From Bifidobacterium primatium (GTDB lineage Bacteria > Actinomycetota > Actinomycetes > Actinomycetales > Bifidobacteriaceae): a stretch of DNA of 64,000 nt. The stretch is from NCBI RefSeq assembly GCF_002802875.1, contig NZ_PEBI01000001.1:955830-1019829 (forward strand). The letters are read 5' to 3'. Below the pieces are notes generated by a model. That model was given only the letters and a program-made list of their open reading frames with translations. It was not told where the DNA came from and did no database searches. Position 1 is the stretch's first letter, and each line of letters starts with the position of its first letter. Position numbers and translations under genes: made by a program. Positions 17,519 to 26,089 of this stretch are shown in pieces.

Positions 17519-18514
17519 TCAGTCCCCACTCTTTCGCGATGCAATGGTTTGTAACACTTGTTCGGAACGCTTGGCGATTTCCAGTGCCGCCTCGCGGTAC
17601 GAAATCGACCCGGCACCATTCGGCTCGTAGGAGACGACCGGCTTGCTGAAGCTCGGGGCCTCGGCGATCTTCACCGAACGAGGGATGGTGGTGTTCAGCA
17701 CGATATCCGGATAATGGTTCTTCACCTCGTCGAACACGTCCTGGCTCAGAATCGTTCGACGATCGAACATCGTGATCAGCATGGTGGAGATGATGAGGTC
17801 CTTGTTCAGGGAGGCCTGCACCAGACCGATGGTCTTCATCAGCTGGCCGAGACCTTCCAGCGCGTAGTATTCGGCCTGAATCGGAATCATCACCTCATGC
17901 GCGGCGCACAGCGCGTTCAGCACCAGCAGACCGAGGCTCGGAGCGCAGTCGATGAAGATATAGTCGTACTGCTCGTCCGTCTCCTCTATATATGCGTCGA
18001 TGCTCTCACGCAGCAGCATCGTGCGATCCTCAAGTGCGGCGATTTCCAATTCGGCGCCGCTCAAATCGATGGTGGACGGCACCACATCGAGCGTCGGGAA
18101 GTCCTGGCACTGCTGCTTGACCTCACTGATGGTCAGACGCCCCTCAAGCACGTCATACACCGACGGGCTGCCGGACGAGTGCTCGATGTCGAACGCCGTG
18201 GACGCATTGCCCTGCGGGTCCATATCGATGACGAGCACGCGAGCCCCCTCTTGCGCAAGAGCAGAGGCGATGTTGACGACGGACGTCGTCTTGCCGACGC
18301 CACCCTTCTGATTCGCGACAGCGATCACACGCATCGAGGACGGCTTGGGGTAAGTCTCTCCTTCGAGATACTGGCGGCGTTCCGCCAAATCAAAAATCTG
18401 AGCTCCCAATCCAGAAGATTCGCCCTGAAAAATACGATTCAATACTTCAGAGGCTGACTCGATGGTATCGCCACGACCATTCGCGGATGATGTTTCATGT
18501 GAAACATTGGTCAT
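17519..18514 (-). CDS. parA: Chromosome partitioning ATPase ParA (Soj)
   Basis: A 331-residue Walker-type ATPase that moves ParB-parS complexes. The deviant Walker A motif NQKGGVGKTT (about residue 70) and the Walker B region YDYIFIDCAPSLGLL are clear. Fifty-odd residues precede the core, including ERRQYLEGETYPKPSS. The first codons encode TNVSHET, whose DNA is itself a parS-like site. Upstream lies a cluster of DnaA boxes and a 12-bp-arm hairpin. Co-transcribed with parB. Confidence 0.96.
   Translation of the reverse strand: MTNVSHETSSANGRGDTIESASEVLNRIFQGESSGLGAQIFDLAERRQYLEGETYPKPSSMRVIAVANQKGGVGKTTSVVNIASALAQEGARVLVIDMDPQGNASTAFDIEHSSGSPSVYDVLEGRLTISEVKQQCQDFPTLDVVPSTIDLSGAELEIAALEDRTMLLRESIDAYIEETDEQYDYIFIDCAPSLGLLVLNALCAAHEVMIPIQAEYYALEGLGQLMKTIGLVQASLNKDLIISTMLITMFDRRTILSQDVFDEVKNHYPDIVLNTTIPRSVKIAEAPSFSKPVVSYEPNGAGSISYREAALEIAKRSEQVLQTIASRKSGD
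18491..18506. other. parS-like site 3 within the parA start region
   Basis: TGTTTCATGTGAAACA differs from the consensus only at one central base. It occupies codons 3-8 of parA. Confidence 0.75.
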
Positions 18515-18593
18515 GGTTCACCTTTCTTCTTTGCTTGTTACTAAGCGACTATTTTCGTCCTTGCATAACGATAGCGCAAGTTCACAGCGTATT

Positions 18594-18779
18594 GTGGATG
18601 AATGTGGACCATTGTGGATAAAAATGTGGATAACTCGAGATTCCGTTAGCGGACGTTGTTTTTATACCAACTGCCCACATTCGATGAAACGTTGAGATAT
18701 CAACGTTTCATGACCCTATTGCACCGCCCCCGAAAGGTCGAAAAGTTATCCACATTTCGTCAACACCGCCTGTGGATAA
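18594..18779. other. DnaA-box cluster A, upstream of parA
   Basis: Four perfect 9-mers TTATCCACA or complement lie at 18613-18621, 18625-18633, 18746-18754 and 18771-18779. Weaker copies lie at 18594-18602 and 18604-18612. The interval separates parA from rsmG. Confidence 0.8.
18684..18711. promoter_or_regulatory. 12-bp inverted repeat upstream of parA
   Basis: Arms ATGAAACGTTGA and TCAACGTTTCAT flank a 4-base GATA centre, between two pairs of DnaA boxes. Its position 170 bp before parA suggests an operator for the parAB operon; the regulator is unknown. Confidence 0.5.
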
Positions 18780-18984
18780 CTCGTGGAAAACCTCGATTCC
18801 CCGCTTTGCACCACTAAATATTCGACATGTAGTAATGAGCTGCCCTATATCTAGTTTTTTCATCTCTGTTCAACGACCGTCCTCGGGCCGCCATCCCCGG
18901 CAACACGCCCATCGCGCATCCATCTACGCCGGTTTGCGCATCCGCACGACAGCGTCGAGACTGCGAACGCCCAGCAAAAAACCA

Positions 18985-19260
18985 TCAATCGATACCAGTC
19001 GGGATATCGTCGCCGGCGAATACGTCCGAAGGGGAATCGACGCCGCCCTTCGCCATCCCGGAAATCACCGTGACCAAAGGGCTCGCCACGAATGCATGCA
19101 TACCCATATTGTTCCCCATACCAAATTCGGGCGCAATGAACGGCTCTCCCCCATGCTCGGAAGACGCCTCATCAGTGGTCCATCGAATTTCTCCGACCGA
19201 ATACCCCCACCCCCATCTTTGACCATGCAGTGAGTTTCGCGGTTTTCGCTTATTTTTCAT
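18985..19260 (-). CDS. Doubtful 91-residue open frame
   Basis: An open frame starting MKNKRKPRNSLHGQRWGW and ending DVFAGDDIPTGID. The composition is protein-like (GEPFIAPEFGMGNNMGMHAF) and does not look like a shadow of another gene. There is no ribosome-binding site and I recognise no family. It may be a decayed remnant or chance. The rest of 18790-19300 shows nothing else I can name. Confidence 0.2.
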   Translation of the reverse strand: MKNKRKPRNSLHGQRWGWGYSVGEIRWTTDEASSEHGGEPFIAPEFGMGNNMGMHAFVASPLVTVISGMAKGGVDSPSDVFAGDDIPTGID

Positions 19261-19309
19261 ACAGTCATCACGTCATATGTCCACACGAAGACACGCGAGC
19301 GCGTATAGA

Positions 19310-19340
19310 AAAGGCCTCGATGATGATGACCGAGGCCTTT
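19310..19340 (-). terminator. Terminator of rsmG
   Basis: Arms AAAGGCCTCG and CGAGGCCTTT (10 bp) with an 11-nt loop of ATGATG repeats. On the minus strand it continues TTTTC. It is symmetric enough to work in both directions. Confidence 0.85.
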
Positions 19341-19408
19341 CTGCAGGCATGCCTGTCGTTCCGACCGGCGCCTTCTCTCCAAACCGGCGTCGCCGGCCGC
19401 AACCGCCG

Positions 19409-20074
19409 TTACTTCTTCTTGTCGACAAGCACGACGTGCGTGGATTCGAGGCCGTCGGCAACCGGAGCCTCGACCACACGCGGATTCACGCCCTTGGCAC
19501 GCAGGATGAGCTTCATGCCCTTGTCGATCTCCGCCTGCGCGCTTTTGCCCTTGAGCGCCACCAGACGCCCGCCGGGCCGCAGCAACGGCATGGTGAAGCC
19601 GGCGAGCTTGCGCATCGGGGCGACGGCACGGCAGGTCACCACATCGAAGCCGGCGCCGGGCCTGACGGCGTCTTCCGCGCGCGCATGCACGATGCGCACG
19701 TTCTTCAGCCCCAGCTCGACCACGACCTCGCTGAGCCAGTCCACGCGACGTTCCATCGGCTCGATAAGCGACACCTTCACGTTCGGCAGGCAAGCCGCCA
19801 CGATGATGCCGGGGAATCCGCCTCCGCTGCCGACGTCGGCGAGCTGACCGGTGGCCGATTCACGGTCCTTGGCCCCAAGCGCCTCGAGAATGAACGGCAC
19901 GACGGCCGCCGAGTTGAGAATATGCCGCTCCCAGAGAATATCCACGTCACGGGGCCCGATCAGGCCACGCGGCTCCCCCTCCTTCTCGAGCTTGGCATGG
20001 AACTTCGCAAGCGGCTCCGCAGCCGGGCCGAGAACCTCGGCGATAAGCGGCGAGCCTTCAAGCTGATCGGTCAT
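19409..20074 (-). CDS. rsmG: 16S rRNA 7-methylguanosine methyltransferase RsmG (GidB)
   Basis: A 221-residue SAM-dependent enzyme that methylates a guanine in the 530 loop of 16S rRNA. The family segment [15 protein letters not shown] is followed by the SAM motif [11 protein letters not shown] and then [13 protein letters not shown]. The C-terminus ends with a lysine run. Loss of this enzyme gives low-level streptomycin resistance in other bacteria. It sits in the jag-rsmG-parA order usual near the origin, but a 545-bp repeat-bearing gap separates it from jag. Confidence 0.95.
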   Translation of the reverse strand: MTDQLEGSPLIAEVLGPAAEPLAKFHAKLEKEGEPRGLIGPRDVDILWERHILNSAAVVPFILEALGAKDRESATGQLADVGSGGGFPGIIVAACLPNVKVSLIEPMERRVDWLSEVVVELGLKNVRIVHARAEDAVRPGAGFDVVTCRAVAPMRKLAGFTMPLLRPGGRLVALKGKSAQAEIDKGMKLILRAKGVNPRVVEAPVADGLESTHVVLVDKKK

Positions 20075-20085
20075 GTATGCACCTC

Positions 20086-20121
20086 GATTACGTCAAAATC
20101 CTGGATTACGTCAAAATCCTG
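20086..20121. repeat. 18-bp tandem direct repeat
   Basis: GATTACGTCAAAATCCTG occurs twice without a gap, 12 bases upstream of the rsmG start. Confidence 0.85.
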
Positions 20122-20240
20122 TCGATACGCCGGAAAACCGTCAATATGTCCGATGATATCCGACCCCTGCGGCCGACAATCCGAAAGTCGGCCAACCCAT
20201 TCATAAGGAAGGGGTTTTCGGCCTCCCCATGTATGTCTTA

Positions 20241-20300
20241 GACCCACAAACCCGTAGATAAACGGCTTGACCCACAAAATCGATTCGGCAGACCCACAAA
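20241..20300. repeat. Three spaced copies of GACCCACAAA
   Basis: The 10-mer occurs at 20241-20250, 20269-20278 and 20291-20300, all in the same orientation, in the rsmG upstream region. Farther right, at 20440-20530, ATCATGAC and GGGGCATA also recur. This gap shows no convincing gene. Confidence 0.7.
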
Positions 20301-20402
20301 ACCGACCACTGGACGGGTATGGAGGCCGGAACAATATGGAACCGGTAAGGCCGAAAAGAGGACGGTCTCAGGTCGGGCAAACAAGGGGTCCAAGACGGAA
20401 AA

Positions 20403-20428
20403 GGCCGGTCCAACAAGGCGGACCGGCC
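20403..20428 (-). terminator. Terminator downstream of jag
   Basis: Arms GGCCGGTCC and GGACCGGCC (9 bp) with an 8-nt loop; on the minus strand the stem is followed by TTTTC. A second stem (CGCCTCGTC/GACGAGGCG, 20550-20575) lies closer to jag but has no T run. Confidence 0.75.
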
Positions 20429-20618
20429 CTCTTCGTAAAGTCATGACACTGAATCATGACACCGGGGCATAACAGCCAGGTCATGCCAATCAAATCATGA
20501 CGACTGGGTCACAACCGGGGCATAGCCGGGTTCCACGGCAATCCGTATACGCCTCGTCGCAGGTCCGACGAGGCGTTCCTCATCGAAACCTGCTCCCTAT
20601 AAGCCTGCCCCTCAAGAA

Positions 20619-21173
20619 CTACTCCTCGTCGAACTCCTCGACGTCGGAGTCCACGTCGCCATCGGCCTCGGCGGGCTGGGCTGCGGCCTTGCGGTACACC
20701 GTCACGTAGCGGTGCGGCTCCTCGCCGTGCGAGCGGGACTTCATGCCCTCCTCACGCACCACGTCGTGGACGATCTTGCGTTCGAACGAGTTCATCGGGT
20801 CGAGGGACACCGGCTCGCCGGTCTCGCGGACCTCGTCGATGGCGTCCAGCGCCATGTTGCGCAGACGCTGACGCTTGCGCTTGAGGTAGCCGTCGACGTC
20901 CACGATCAGGTGCGAACGCTCGCCGGTCTTCTGCTGCACGGCCAGGCGGGTCAGCTGCTGCAGGGCGTCGACGACCTCGCCCTTGCGCCCGATCAGATGC
21001 TTGATGTCGGTGTCGTCGTCGGCGACGATCTGCACGACCGGCCGGTTGTTGCGAATGCCCATTTCGATATCGCCTTCGTAGTCGGCGATGTCCAACAGTC
21101 CTTCGAGATAATCGGCGGCGATATCAGCTTCCTCATTGAGCTGATCGACCGTCCTATCGTCTGATTGAGACAT
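20619..21173 (-). CDS. jag: Jag (KhpB)-type KH/R3H RNA-binding protein
   Basis: A 184-residue RNA-binding protein. A KH domain carries the IGRKGE loop (DIKHLIGRKGEVVDAL) and an R3H domain follows (SFERKIVHDVV, then SRSHGEEPHRYVTVYRK). The tail is acidic (DVDSDVEEFDEE). The Jag N-terminal domain present in some homologues is missing, as in other Actinobacteria. The ATG at 21173 is preceded by AAGGAG. Encoded after yidC, as in most bacteria; in other species KhpB influences cell division and wall growth. Confidence 0.93.
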   Translation of the reverse strand: MSQSDDRTVDQLNEEADIAADYLEGLLDIADYEGDIEMGIRNNRPVVQIVADDDTDIKHLIGRKGEVVDALQQLTRLAVQQKTGERSHLIVDVDGYLKRKRQRLRNMALDAIDEVRETGEPVSLDPMNSFERKIVHDVVREEGMKSRSHGEEPHRYVTVYRKAAAQPAEADGDVDSDVEEFDEE

Positions 21174-21294
21174 TGAAAACTCCTTAAATTCACGCAATAC
21201 CAGTCAGTCTAATCGCACGGTGCCATCGACACCACGCCACATTCCAGACCGACGGCCGAAAAGTTACGTAGATTTATCATTTCGACAGGTCGCA

Positions 21295-21336
21295 ATGTGG
21301 CCGTATCGGCGGGTATCACCGTCGGTACGGCCACAT
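21295..21336. repeat. 11-bp inverted repeat between yidC and jag
   Basis: Arms ATGTGGCCGTA and TACGGCCACAT enclose 20 bases. It could weaken read-through from yidC or fold in the jag leader. There is no T run. Confidence 0.5.
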
Positions 21337-21447
21337 GACGGCTGCGGGCCGGCGTCGCCGCCCGCGGCCGGGACCACGGTACGGAACGCCCCGCAGCCCA
21401 AGGGGAACACGGAGAATCACGCCGGACGAAGAGCCGGCGCAATCCGC

Positions 21448-22479
21448 TCAGCGGTTCTTCTTGCTCTTGTTCTTCTTACGGTTCGGCTGCTGGCGCTGGT
21501 GGCCCTGCTCGGCACGCTCGGCGGCCGCGGCCTTGGCCTTGGCGAGGGCCTCCTCCTCGACGCTCGGCAGGCCCTTGCGCTTGCGGCGCTCCTCCTCGCG
21601 CTTGCGCACACGGCGGGCGCGGGTCTCGGCGGCCGGCGAGCCCGGGGTGGGCATGTGCTCGACCTGCCAGATGGTACGGATGAGGTTGCACACGTTGTTG
21701 GTGAGCCAGTACACGAGCACGCCGAACGGGAACGTGGCACCGGAGAAGATGTACATGAGCGGGAAGATGAACATCATCGAACGCTGCATGTTGTACTGCT
21801 GGCCCTGCATGGACTCACGCGGCAGGTTGCGGCGCAGGTTGTAGTACTGCTGCAGGAACATCAGACCGCACATGAGCGCGATGAAGACGCCGATGGTGAT
21901 TCGGGCGCTGGAGCCGGAGGTGGAGAACATGCTGGCGAGCGACACGTTGAACACGTGCGTCGCCTCGAAGTCCTTAGCCACCTCGACGGTGAACGCGCCG
22001 TACGGGGCCTTCACGCCACGCGCGACGTAGCTCACGGACGAGAGCACGTAGAACATGGTCATGAAGATGGGCGACTGGATGAGCAGCGGCAGGCAGGAGC
22101 CGGCCGGGTTGGCGCCCATGTCCTGGTAGAGCTTCATGGTCTCGCGCTGCTGGGCCTCGCGGCTGGCCGGATCGGTCTTGCCCTTGTACTTGGCCTGGAT
22201 GTGCTGCAGCTTCGGCTGGATGGCCTGCATCTTCTGCATGGACTTCATCTGGCGCACGAAGATCGGCAGGATGCACAGGTGCACGAAGATCACGAGCAGC
22301 ACGATGGACATCCACCATGCGGCGCCCGGGCCGTCCTGGAAGCCCAGGAACGTCAGCGCCTTGTGGAAGATGACCAGCAGGTGGGTCATCAGCCATTCGA
22401 TGGGGTAAAGAATCTTGTAGAAGAACGCGAAGAAGCTGGCGTTGTCCAGGTAGAACACGTTCTGATTCAACGGTGTCAC
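21448..22479 (-). CDS. yidC: Membrane protein insertase YidC
   Basis: A 343-residue insertase that places membrane proteins in the lipid bilayer, alone or with Sec. The membrane segments include WWMSIVLLVIFVHLCILPIF, GSCLPLLIQSPIFMTMFYVL, ITIGVFIALMCGLMFLQQYY and TFPFGVLVYWLTNNVCNLI. The C-terminal 70 residues are strongly basic (ending RKKNKSKKNR), as expected for ribosome contact. The GTG start at 22479 has AAGGAGG seven bases upstream. It follows yidD by 12 bases. Confidence 0.95.
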   Translation of the reverse strand: MTPLNQNVFYLDNASFFAFFYKILYPIEWLMTHLLVIFHKALTFLGFQDGPGAAWWMSIVLLVIFVHLCILPIFVRQMKSMQKMQAIQPKLQHIQAKYKGKTDPASREAQQRETMKLYQDMGANPAGSCLPLLIQSPIFMTMFYVLSSVSYVARGVKAPYGAFTVEVAKDFEATHVFNVSLASMFSTSGSSARITIGVFIALMCGLMFLQQYYNLRRNLPRESMQGQQYNMQRSMMFIFPLMYIFSGATFPFGVLVYWLTNNVCNLIRTIWQVEHMPTPGSPAAETRARRVRKREEERRKRKGLPSVEEEALAKAKAAAAERAEQGHQRQQPNRKKNKSKKNR

Positions 22480-22491
22480 GGATTTGCCTCC

Positions 22492-22872
22492 TTAAAGGCT
22501 CGACGGAGCGGAATGAACGGAGGCATCATGGTGATCACTACGATTGCTACGCTCCGTTGATGTCTCCTCGTCGTTCAGGTCGTAGTTCAGCGGCGTCAGC
22601 CGAGGCTCCTCATGGGCCTTGGACCATGAAAAACGATAGAACAGAGAGAATTGCCGGGGAACGTCGTCTATTCCCCCGATGCTCCATGGCCGGCAACGCA
22701 GCAGTCTGAGTGCGGCGAGCACGCCGCCCCTCAACGCCCCGAACCGGGCGACCGCGGTCACGGCATAGTGCGAGCACGACGGATAGTATTTGCAGCAGGG
22801 GCCGAACAACGGCGATATTCTGCGCTGATACCAGCGGATCGCCCCTATCATCGCTCCGGCCACGACGCTCAT
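22492..22872 (-). CDS. yidD: Membrane insertion efficiency factor YidD
   Basis: A 126-residue protein with the family signature [20 protein letters not shown] followed by CSHYA, then [15 protein letters not shown]. YidD is a small membrane-associated protein that supports YidC-dependent insertion. The last 35 residues extend beyond the conserved core and are hydrophilic. Its start overlaps the rnpA stop by four bases, so the two are likely co-translated. Confidence 0.93.
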   Translation of the reverse strand: MSVVAGAMIGAIRWYQRRISPLFGPCCKYYPSCSHYAVTAVARFGALRGGVLAALRLLRCRPWSIGGIDDVPRQFSLFYRFSWSKAHEEPRLTPLNYDLNDEETSTERSNRSDHHDASVHSAPSSL

Positions 22873-23339
22873 GGCCTGGGCTCGCCCTTCGGACGGACGT
22901 CGCCGGCGTCATGGGCATCGCGCGCACTGCGGGTCTCGCCTGCGGCTGCCGCCGCCTCGGCCTTCGCCACCCGATGCGCCACGCGCTCGAACAGCATCCC
23001 CACCTGTTGGTCGAGCGAAGCGAACTCCGCCTTCGGGGTGGACGGCTTGGCGCGCATGATCACGTCGCATGAGTCCGGCAGCAGCGATTCGTGCTGCCGG
23101 GCCAATACGCGGAAGCGGCGCTTGACGCTGTTCCTGGTCACCGCGTTACCTACGGCCTTGGATACGGCGAGTCCGAGACGCCGGGCCGCGGGGTCGGCCA
23201 TGCCGTCCCCCCTGGTCGTCGCGTCCTCCGCGATGTTCCTCGGGCGAACATGAAAATGGACCACAAGATCCTTGCTGGATACTTTGGCCCTGGTTTTCAA
23301 TACGCCGACGAAGTCGCGATGGCTTTTCAGCCGTTCCAC
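22869..23339 (-). CDS. rnpA: Ribonuclease P protein component RnpA
   Basis: The 156-residue protein subunit of RNase P, which trims tRNA 5' ends with the catalytic RNA. The N-terminal [15 protein letters not shown] and the RNA-binding arginine motif RNSVKRRFR are present. A C-terminal Ala/Arg/Glu-rich tail of about 35 residues extends past the core. The GTG at 23339 is the best-supported start; the ribosome-binding site is weak. It lies 64 bases downstream of rpmH. Confidence 0.93.
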   Translation of the reverse strand: MERLKSHRDFVGVLKTRAKVSSKDLVVHFHVRPRNIAEDATTRGDGMADPAARRLGLAVSKAVGNAVTRNSVKRRFRVLARQHESLLPDSCDVIMRAKPSTPKAEFASLDQQVGMLFERVAHRVAKAEAAAAAGETRSARDAHDAGDVRPKGEPRP

Positions 23340-23403
23340 TTCAGTAACCGATGATTCTTTGTCTGCGGTTTACCGACTAACTTTGCGTTGCCGCCGAGGG
23401 ATC

Positions 23404-23538
23404 TCAGGCGGAAAGAACCTTGCGGCCCTTGGCGCGACGACGGTTGATGAGCGCGCGGCCGGAACGGGTGCGCATGCGGGCACGGAAACCGTGCTTCATG
23501 TGACGACGGCGGTTGTTCGGCTGGAATGTCCTCTTCAT
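23404..23538 (-). CDS. rpmH: 50S ribosomal protein L34
   Basis: A 44-residue basic protein opening [18 protein letters not shown] and ending GRKVLSA, the standard L34 sequence and length. The ATG at 23538 is preceded by GGGAG. It heads the rpmH-rnpA-yidD-yidC group divergent from dnaA across a DnaA-box cluster. Confidence 0.96.
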   Translation of the reverse strand: MKRTFQPNNRRRHMKHGFRARMRTRSGRALINRRRAKGRKVLSA

Positions 23539-23668
23539 AGTTTTGCTCCCGGTTATTTTTGGCCATGCAAAAGCACGGCTCCTCATGAGTCAAGCTGTTC
23601 TAGCCTACACGCAGCGCTGTACTGAGTCAAACTTCCGTCCATCCCGAGGCCACCGAACATTCACAAAG

Positions 23669-23851
23669 TTATTCACGTTATCCACATTTATCCACATCGA
23701 CGATTGTGGATAACTCGGGTGGTTTCTTCAAAGCGCTTGTTTTTCAACGCTTTGCGGGGAAAAGTTATCCACAAATTGCACCCCTGTTATCCACAAACTA
23801 CACAAATGTTATTCACAATCCAGTGTTTTCAACACGCGAGCTTGTGGATAA
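23669..23851. other. DnaA-box cluster B, rpmH-dnaA gap
   Basis: Six perfect boxes lie at 23678-23686, 23688-23696, 23705-23713, 23765-23773, 23787-23795 and 23843-23851. One-mismatch copies lie near 23669 and at 23809-23817. The cluster covers the dnaA promoter region, so it fits both autoregulation and origin function. Confidence 0.9.
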
Positions 23852-23915
23852 CTTGTTTTGAAGGGCGTATAAAAGTGTATCTGTATCGCATCCGTCAACG
23901 GTAAAGGAGGAGCAG

Positions 23916-25625
23916 ATGGCCATGGATGCCGCGTCGCCGGCGGAAGATGCGTATCGCATCTGGACGGTCGCCTGCGACAGCCTTCGTCACGACGATACGC
24001 TCAGTCCGCGTGACATGAGCTGCGTGGAGGACATCACGCCGGTCAGCGTGTTCGATTCGATGATCGTGCTCAACGCCTCCAACGAGATCACGCGCATCAC
24101 CATAGAGAACAAGGAGGCCGTGCTGCACGCGCTGCAGGCGGCGAACGGCGGCGAGCCGCTCATTCCCCTTATCAAGATCGTGCCCCATGCGCCGTCGACG
24201 CAGTCCGACGGCGGCGGCTCTCCGTCCCGTTCGGGCCGGGGATCGTCAAACCGTTCGCGCTCCGGAGGCTCGGGAGTCTCCTCGCGCCAGTCATCGGCGA
24301 AGAGCGGCAAGTCGTCGACCAGGTCCTCGGGCAAATCGAATTCCGGAAGGGCCTCGGACCGGTCGGGCGCGAAATCATCTGGCCGCGGTGAATCGGCCAG
24401 TCGCTTTGCGAATAGCGCGAAAACGTTTAACGACCTGCCGAAGATGCCTTCGGGGGGTAAGTTCGTCCAGGAGAAGCTCGACGACTTCTCCGACGTGGCC
24501 GTCAAGAACCCGCTGGAGAACACCATCGCCGTTCCCGGAGTGCCGGCAGGCGGCACCAAGGTGGCCCGTGACGAGGAGACGCATCTCAACCGCAACGCCA
24601 CGTTCGACACCTTCGTCCCCGGCGATTCCAACCGTTTCGCCCGCGCCGTGGCCCTGGCCGTGGCCGAGGCCCCGGGACGCGCGTTCAACCCGTTGTGCGT
24701 GTATGGCGGATCGGGTCTGGGCAAGACCCACCTGCTCAACGCCATCGGCAACTATGCGCTGCGCGAGGACCCCTCGCTCAAGGTGCGCTACGTGAATTCC
24801 GAGGAGTTCACCAACGAGTTCATCGAGTCGCTGCAGGGCGAGGCGCAGGCCAACGGCCTGATAGCCGAGTTCAACCGCCGCTACCGCGAGGTCGACGTGC
24901 TGCTCATCGACGACATCCAGTTCCTTGGCGGCAAGGAGGCGACGCTCGAGCAGTTCTTCCACACGTTCAACGCACTGCACGACGCCAACAAGCAGATTGT
25001 CATCGCGTCCGACGTGGCGCCGAAGAACCTCAAGGGCTTCGAGGCCCGTCTGATCTCCCGCTTCGATTCGGGCCTGTCCGTGGACGTCAAGCCGCCGGAC
25101 CGCGAGACCCGTATCGCCATCCTGCGCATGAAGGCGCAGATCTCCAATCTGGAGATTCCCAACGACGTGCTCGATCTCATCGCCGAACAGGTTACGGATA
25201 ACATCCGCGAGCTGGAAGGCGCGCTGACGCGAGTGACCGCCATGGCCAGCCTGAACAACCAGGCCATCACCCGCACACTGGCGGAGCAGACGCTGCAGGA
25301 CTTCTTCACCACCGAGGTGGAAATCAAGCCGACCGACATCATCACGCAGGTGGCCCAGTACTTCCAGCTGTCGTTCGACGACCTCGTCGGCCCGTGGCGA
25401 GCGAAGAACGTGGCCCTGGCGCGCCAGATCGCCATGTACATGACGCGCGAGCTCACCAGCCTCTCGCTGGTCGATATCGGCGAGATCTTCGGCGGCAGGG
25501 ACCATTCCACGGTCATGCACGCCTACAAGAAGATCCAGGCCGGCATGGCGCAGAAGCGCGAGGTGTACAACTACGTCAACGAGCTCACCGGCCGCATCAA
25601 GCGTCACACCAATCCGGGGGCCTGA
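23916..25625 (+). CDS. dnaA: Chromosomal replication initiator DnaA
   Basis: A 569-residue AAA+ initiator that binds DnaA boxes and melts the origin. Domain I is at the N-terminus; a long Ser/Gly/Arg-rich linker (about residues 95-165) follows. The AAA+ core has Walker [12 protein letters not shown] and Walker B LLIDDIQF. Domain IV ends with the box-recognition signature [15 protein letters not shown]. The linker is longer than in most bacteria but usual for Actinobacteria. AAAGGAGG precedes the ATG. Confidence 0.98.
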
Positions 25626-25641
25626 TTCACGAGCAAGGCAG

Positions 25642-25937
25642 TTATCCACATCGTCGTCGCGTCTGGGGATTTCAACACGCCGCGGGCGCGACTTTTTCGG
25701 GAAAGTTATCCACATAGTTATCCACGTCTCGGGCGAAAACCCGTGGATAACCCCCGTTTTTGCGGTGGAAAACCTGTGGGAAAGCCGTTGAAAACCGGCC
25801 CTGAAATGTTGAAAAATCGCGGTTTCGACGCATCTGTGGAAAACCGCCCTAGTTATCCACATCCCATCCGCAAGTTATCCACATTCGGTCGGAATGCTGT
25901 ACCCTAGGCATAGCAATGGAAATCGGAGTTATCCACA
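25642..25937. other. DnaA-box cluster C, dnaA-dnaN gap
   Basis: Five perfect TTATCCACA boxes, all in the same orientation, lie at 25642-25650, 25706-25714, 25853-25861, 25875-25883 and 25929-25937. Near copies lie at 25718-25726, 25742-25750 and 25835-25843. This is the likely replication origin proper (oriC). Confidence 0.9.
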
Positions 25938-25943
25938 TTTTCC

Positions 25944-25980
25944 ACAGCCCTTATTACTACAACTACTTATTCATCTACTT
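25944..25980 (+). other. Candidate DnaA-trio tract / unwinding element
   Basis: Directly after the last DnaA box and a short CAGCCC patch, the strand complementary to 25951-25968 reads 3'-AAT AAT GAT GTT GAT GAA-5', six consecutive trinucleotides of the DnaA-trio type. The tract is AT-rich within a GC-rich genome. The order box, GC patch, trios is the basal unwinding layout established in Bacillus subtilis. Confidence 0.6.
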
Positions 25981-26007
25981 CGTGTAGTCATCATCCCCAT
26001 CAGCGAC

Positions 26008-26039
26008 GGGATATCTCTGGGGATAAGCGAAGATATCCC
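26008..26039. promoter_or_regulatory. Inverted repeat in the dnaN leader
   Basis: Arms GGGATATC and GATATCCC with a 16-base centre, ending 51 bases before dnaN. It may be an operator or a leader hairpin; no regulator is known. Confidence 0.4.
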
Positions 26040-26089
26040 CAGTAGAATGAAAACCAGCATTTTTCGAATCCCTATAGCAAGGAACAGCA

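Noticed and set aside
20071-20334. 87-codon minus-strand frame whose stop overlaps the rsmG start (ATGA)
   Set aside because: The overlap looks like translational coupling, but the frame spans the GACCCACAAA and 18-bp repeats (giving [12 protein letters not shown]) and has no ribosome-binding site or family.
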